Part shown: positions 1 to 6,830 of the stretch, piece after piece
Layout: each line of letters begins with the position of its first letter
Position numbering within the stretch: position 1 is the first letter of the stretch
Assembly (NCBI GenBank): GCA_964509505.1
Contig: CAZDYP010000222.1
Location: 1 to 6,830 of the forward strand
Reading direction: 5' to 3'
DNA length: 6,830 bases
From: CAZDYP01 sp964509505
GTDB taxonomy: Bacteria; Chloroflexota; Anaerolineae; JACRMK01
Made by a program: the position numbers and the translations under genes
Notes under the pieces: model-generated
Seen by the model: only the letters and a program-made list of their open reading frames with translations
Told to the model about the DNA's origin: nothing
Database searches by the model: none

Positions 1-1617
1 GAGGACGCCGAGGCTGCGGCTGCGGTAATACACCGCGCCGTAACCGAAGACGAGTCCGCCAATCCACCAATTCACCGTGAGCGCGTAGTGCAATGTGTCG
101 AAGGTGTTGCGCGCTTGCGGCGTGATGTAACGCCAGCCAAACGTCAACGGCAACAACACGCCCAGTGTGAGCAACGCGAGGTTGCGGAACGGTTCGGCAA
201 ACGCGTAGGCGATGCTTTCTTGTGTCATCTCTTCACGCGAGCGCCCACGCCATGAACCCAACCACACAGGCACGAAGCGTTGCCAGCCTTTGTTGAGATC
301 CGCGAGGTCTGCATCCTGAGCGTGCGAAGCGCGTCGAAGGATGAGATCTCGCGGGTCTTTCTGGTCAAAGCGATTGAGATACGAAGCGACAAGGACGAGG
401 CACAGACACAACAGCGCTAAACTCGCGGTGCGCCAATCGAGCGAGAGCGCGAAGTGTTGATGACCTAGTTCGACGAGCGCTAACGCCGCGCTGCCCAAGG
501 CAGCGGTGACGAGATACCCAAAGAAGCGACTGCGGATGATGAACGTGGCGAGGGTGTATGCGCCAACGCAGCACAGCGACGTGATGAGCCAGAAGGTCGG
601 AGCGTAATCGGATGAGACGTCGAAGTTGATGTAGATGGTGTAGAAGTCAATGGGGATGAGCAACGCAGCGATGGCGCTGATGGCGATGCCTGAACGGTAA
701 AGCCGCGTCTTGGAGCGCACGTACCAACCTAAGCCGAAGAAGCCAAGCGTGAACGTCGTCGGAATCGCCACGCGCACGGGCGCGGAGAAACTCTCCCAAC
801 CGCTAATGACGAAGGAGAGCGCGGCCGCGAACACGAGGAAGATGCTGAGAAATGTGACGACTTGCAGCGTGCGCTCGGAAAGCAACGTATTCCAGAAACG
901 GTCACGTAATGGCACGCGTGGTGTGGGCGGTGGTGGAGGTTGCGGTGATGGGGCGACAGGGTGAACGGGTGAGGGGGTGACCGGCTCTGCACTGATGGCT
1001 TCACGCTCCACGCTTGCCGCTTCACGCTCCACGCGCTCCACACGCAACCCAAGCCATTTTTCCATCGTCGCTTGCGCGCGCAGTAGAGGCTTGCGCGCTT
1101 CCTCAATCGCTTCGGCATTGATGAAGATTTCGGGGTGATCGGTGATGACGGTGAGCAACGATTGGAGGAGCGCCAAGTGTTCTTGATCGCTCGTCAGCGT
1201 GGTTGGTCGCGCATGGCCTTCCAACTGATCAAGCAACGCGGATAAGAGCTGATGAATGTCGGCGTGGAGTGGTGCGGTATTGGTCTCAACCAGCAGTTTG
1301 GCTTCGCGCCACTCGTCAAGCTTGGCGACGAGCGCTTCCAATTGGAAGACTTTGAGCCAGGCGGCGCGCGCTTGGTCGGGCGAGAAGCGCAAGCCGAGCT
1401 GGATTTCCAAATCATGTTGGCGCTGGCGATAGTGTTGCTCAATGATGAAAGTATACCGGCGGTCAACCCGGTCGCGGTGGGGCCAACGAGAAATTTCGTC
1501 TAGCACCCAATTTATGCGCAAGAGTTCTTCTTGCAGCTTGGCATCGCCGCTGAATTGGCAGTGTGGGCATGGTTGGTCGAGCCGCTCAATGGGTTCATCG
1601 CATTTAACGCATTGCAT
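1..1617 (-). CDS. Zinc-ribbon multipass membrane protein, function unknown (3' end beyond window)
   Basis: This frame is open from an ATG at 1617 to the window edge, giving 539 residues with no stop. The ATG is preceded by an AAAGGA ribosome binding site eight bases upstream, which supports the start. The N-terminus is a compact zinc ribbon with Cys3, Cys6, Cys17 and Cys20 (two CxxC knuckles, the second CPHC). Residues about 25-190 are charged, helix-rich and without membrane segments, so probably cytoplasmic. Residues 193-236 are a low-complexity linker: VERE-type repeats, then a Pro-rich stretch. From about 250 come hydrophobic segments near 250-272, 278-300, 308-330, 338-361, 364-384, 397-413, 478-497 and 512-531. 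A charged loop lies at about 415-470. The first membrane segments resemble the multipass DUF2157-type proteins common in Chloroflexota, but I cannot confirm the family. It lies downstream of the kinase on the same strand, separated by 233 bases, so it may have its own promoter. No enzymatic motif is visible. Confidence 0.85.
   Translation of the reverse strand, partial: MQCVKCDEPIERLDQPCPHCQFSGDAKLQEELLRINWVLDEISRWPHRDRVDRRYTFIIEQHYRQRQHDLEIQLGLRFSPDQARAAWLKVFQLEALVAKLDEWREAKLLVETNTAPLHADIHQLLSALLDQLEGHARPTTLTSDQEHLALLQSLLTVITDHPEIFINAEAIEEARKPLLRAQATMEKWLGLRVERVEREAASVEREAISAEPVTPSPVHPVAPSPQPPPPPTPRVPLRDRFWNTLLSERTLQVVTFLSIFLVFAAALSFVISGWESFSAPVRVAIPTTFTLGFFGLGWYVRSKTRLYRSGIAISAIAALLIPIDFYTIYINFDVSSDYAPTFWLITSLCCVGAYTLATFIIRSRFFGYLVTAALGSAALALVELGHQHFALSLDWRTASLALLCLCLVLVASYLNRFDQKDPRDLILRRASHAQDADLADLNKGWQRFVPVWLGSWRGRSREEMTQESIAYAFAEPFRNLALLTLGVLLPLTFGWRYITPQARNTFDTLHYALTVNWWIGGLVFGYGAVYYRSRSLGVL
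944..983 (-). repeat. Five-unit degenerate octamer tandem array inside a coding sequence
   Basis: Five consecutive 8-base units read on the plus strand as GGTGATGG, GGCGACAG, GGTGAACG, GGTGAGGG and GGTGACCG, with consensus GGYGANNG. On the coding strand this is a TCACC-type repeat. It encodes residues about 212-225 of the zinc-ribbon membrane protein, a Pro/Val/Ser-rich stretch in the linker before the first membrane segment. Because 8 is not a multiple of 3, the frame rotates from unit to unit, so the encoded peptide repeats only every three units. The periodicity therefore looks like a DNA-level repeat and not a selected protein repeat. Confidence 0.75.
991..1032 (-). repeat. 21-base tandem duplication encoding two VEREA-type heptapeptides
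   Basis: Two adjacent 21-base units (991-1011 and 1012-1032) share 14 of their last 15 bases on the plus strand. They encode VEREAIS and VEREAAS, residues 196-209 of the zinc-ribbon membrane protein, preceded by a partial VER copy. The unit keeps the reading frame. It lies immediately N-terminal to the octamer array, so the whole linker of about 40 residues appears built by short tandem duplications. Confidence 0.75.
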
Positions 1618-1625
1618 AGGAGCCG

Positions 1626-1631
1626 TCCTTT
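1626..1631 (-). promoter_or_regulatory. Ribosome binding site of the zinc-ribbon membrane protein gene
   Basis: On the minus strand AAAGGA ends eight bases before the ATG at 1617. It is the clearest Shine-Dalgarno sequence in the window, and it fixes the start that keeps the complete first CxxC knuckle (Cys3 and Cys6) of the zinc ribbon. Confidence 0.65.
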
Positions 1632-1642
1632 GTTCACCACGA

Positions 1643-1705
1643 TTCAAAGTTCAAGGCGCAAAGTTCATATCCGACGTTCACCTTGAATCTTGAACTTTTG
1701 GCGCC
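1643..1705. repeat. Degenerate heptamer array with two competing inverted repeats in the leader of the membrane protein gene
   Basis: Four consecutive 7-base units occupy 1643-1670 (TTCAAAG, TTCAAGG, CGCAAAG, TTCATAT). GTTCA recurs at 1632, 1649, 1663 and 1676. Two stems are possible and share one arm. AAAGTTCAAG (1646-1655) pairs perfectly with CTTGAACTTT (1689-1698). Alternatively GGCGCAAAGTTCA (1655-1667) pairs with 1691-1705, with a two-base bulge at 1699-1700. Both lie 26-90 bases upstream of the start codon at 1617, so they would be in the 5' leader if transcription begins upstream of them. A regulatory role is inference only; it may simply be a decayed tandem repeat. Confidence 0.6.
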
Positions 1706-1832
1706 ATTCAACCATCCAACAACTGCCAAGGCAAGCGCTCAAGACGCCAAAAACTGCCCAAAAGCGGGAGCGAAGTGTGAATGTCTGCATTGCGTACTAT
1801 GAACGCCCAAAGTCTGCCCTACCTAAAATGAT

Positions 1833-1850
1833 TTTTTACTTTTTACTCTT

Positions 1851-1854
<4 letters not shown>
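1833..1854. repeat. T-rich heptamer tandem array overlapping the kinase stop codon
   Basis: Three adjacent units read TTTTTAC, TTTTTAC and TCTTTTAC on the plus strand. On the coding strand the kinase stop codon (TAA, 1853-1851) is formed within the first GTAAAA unit, and another in-frame TAA follows a few codons later. The array is A-rich on the transcribed-product strand, so it does not resemble a rho-independent terminator for the kinase. Confidence 0.6.
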
Positions 1855-6356
<4,502 letters not shown>

Positions 6357-6371
6357 AGTTCTGCGGAATTA

Positions 6372-6830
6372 TTAGATTTCCGAGAACGTGGTGATGGTCA
6401 TGGTTTGGTTGTGCAATTGACAGTTGGCGTTGGGAGCGGTGGGGCAAATTTCGCCGTAAGAATAAAACCCACACAAAGCCGTTCTTTCACCCAACACCTC
6501 ACGCACACTCTCCAGCTCGTCTTCGGTTCGTTGTTTCAGCACCAGTTTGCGCCCGACGCAACTGATGAGGATGGCCAAGTCGGGCGAGCTGGAGCCGATG
6601 GCGGCGTAGCTGGTTTGCGCTGCGCCCATTGCGCCATCAATCAGCCGATCGAAATTGGCTTTCATCAAGCGCGCGTGTGCGTTGGTGGGGATGTCGCCCG
6701 CAAAGGTCATGCTTTGCTCTTGTTCGTTGACCGCGAGAATGGTTCGCACCACCGGAGTTTCGTCAGCGGTCGTGCGCAGACTGAGCGGGAAGAGCAAGCC
6801 GCTGGCAGGTAGGTTGGCGGCATGCTCTCC
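6372..6830 (-). CDS. FIST-domain sensory protein, C-terminal part (5' end beyond window)
   Basis: The frame is open from the window's right edge to a TAA at 6374-6372, immediately followed by a second in-frame TAA (6371-6369). Only the last 152 residues are visible. They match a FIST C-terminal domain: a segment with TFAGDIP (42-48 of the visible part), a strand-like DLAILISCVGRK (84-95), and the diagnostic end GFYSYGEI (121-128) followed by LHNQTMTITTFSE (139-151). FIST proteins are soluble intracellular sensors proposed to bind small ligands such as amino acids, and they are often encoded beside signal-transduction genes. Here the gene sits 15 bases upstream of the hybrid kinase on the same strand, so cotranscription and a shared pathway are very likely. 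The visible part lacks the FIST_N domain, which should lie to the right of the window. The apparent start at the TTG at 6797 is internal to the domain and is not the true start. Confidence 0.88.
   Translation of the reverse strand, partial: GEHAANLPASGLLFPLSLRTTADETPVVRTILAVNEQEQSMTFAGDIPTNAHARLMKANFDRLIDGAMGAAQTSYAAIGSSSPDLAILISCVGRKLVLKQRTEDELESVREVLGERTALCGFYSYGEICPTAPNANCQLHNQTMTITTFSEI

Larger units (their letters stand above)
1618..1850. other. 233-base intergenic region between the kinase and the membrane protein gene
   Basis: No open frame on either strand here looks like a real gene. From the kinase stop toward the next gene it holds a T-rich heptamer array (1833-1854), a featureless middle (about 1711-1830), a repeat and inverted-repeat cluster (1643-1705) and a ribosome binding site (1626-1631). 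I found no convincing rho-independent terminator: no GC stem on the minus strand is followed by a T run. I also found no clear -35/-10 pair, so whether the downstream gene is separately transcribed is open. Confidence 0.7.

Noticed and set aside
218..555. The first coordinates of the kinase protein considered as a bilin-binding phytochrome-like GAF pair
   Set aside because: Positions given here are residues of the kinase (nucleotides about 5705-4692). The two GAF domains lack a recognisable chromophore cysteine motif and no PHY domain follows.
1668..1700. Possible sigma-70 type promoter for the membrane protein gene (TTCAAG ... TATGAA)
   Set aside because: The spacing is 19 bases or 12 bases depending on the copy, and both boxes are weak matches within repeat sequence, so it cannot be supported.
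1829..1850. Possible rho-independent terminator of the kinase gene
   Set aside because: The run is T-rich on the plus strand and so A-rich in the kinase transcript. No GC-rich stem precedes a U run on the minus strand.

Overview
The window comes from a bacterium with GC-rich coding sequence. It shows three genes, all read on the minus strand, and two of them run off the window edges. The pairing of a FIST-domain protein with a very large soluble hybrid kinase, next to a zinc-ribbon multipass membrane protein, resembles signalling loci of Chloroflexota. That assignment is an inference from protein style. No rRNA, tRNA or single-copy marker is present to confirm it.

In transcription order (right to left): positions 6830-6372 hold the C-terminal 152 residues of a FIST-domain sensory protein. 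After 15 bases comes a 1501-residue cytoplasmic hybrid histidine kinase (6356-1851). It has an N-terminal coiled coil, PAS, two GAF and two more PAS domains, then HisKA, HATPase_c, two receiver domains and an HPt domain. All phosphorelay residues are intact. The two genes almost certainly form an operon. The likely logic is that the FIST protein and the PAS/GAF modules supply input, the kinase core passes phosphate along an internal His-Asp-His relay, and the HPt domain hands it to a response regulator not encoded here.

A 233-base non-coding gap (1850-1618) follows. It contains a T-rich heptamer array at the kinase stop codon, a second degenerate heptamer array able to form two competing hairpins, and the ribosome binding site of the next gene. 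Positions 1617-1 encode the first 539 residues of a large membrane protein: a four-cysteine zinc ribbon, a helical cytoplasmic region, a repeat-derived Val/Glu/Arg and Pro-rich linker, then about eight membrane segments before the window ends.

No CRISPR array, transposase or complete mobile element was seen. The most unusual layer is a set of short-period (7-8 base) degenerate tandem arrays and palindromes. They lie between the genes and also inside coding sequence: in a receiver-domain loop, in an ATPase-domain loop and in a linker of the membrane protein.
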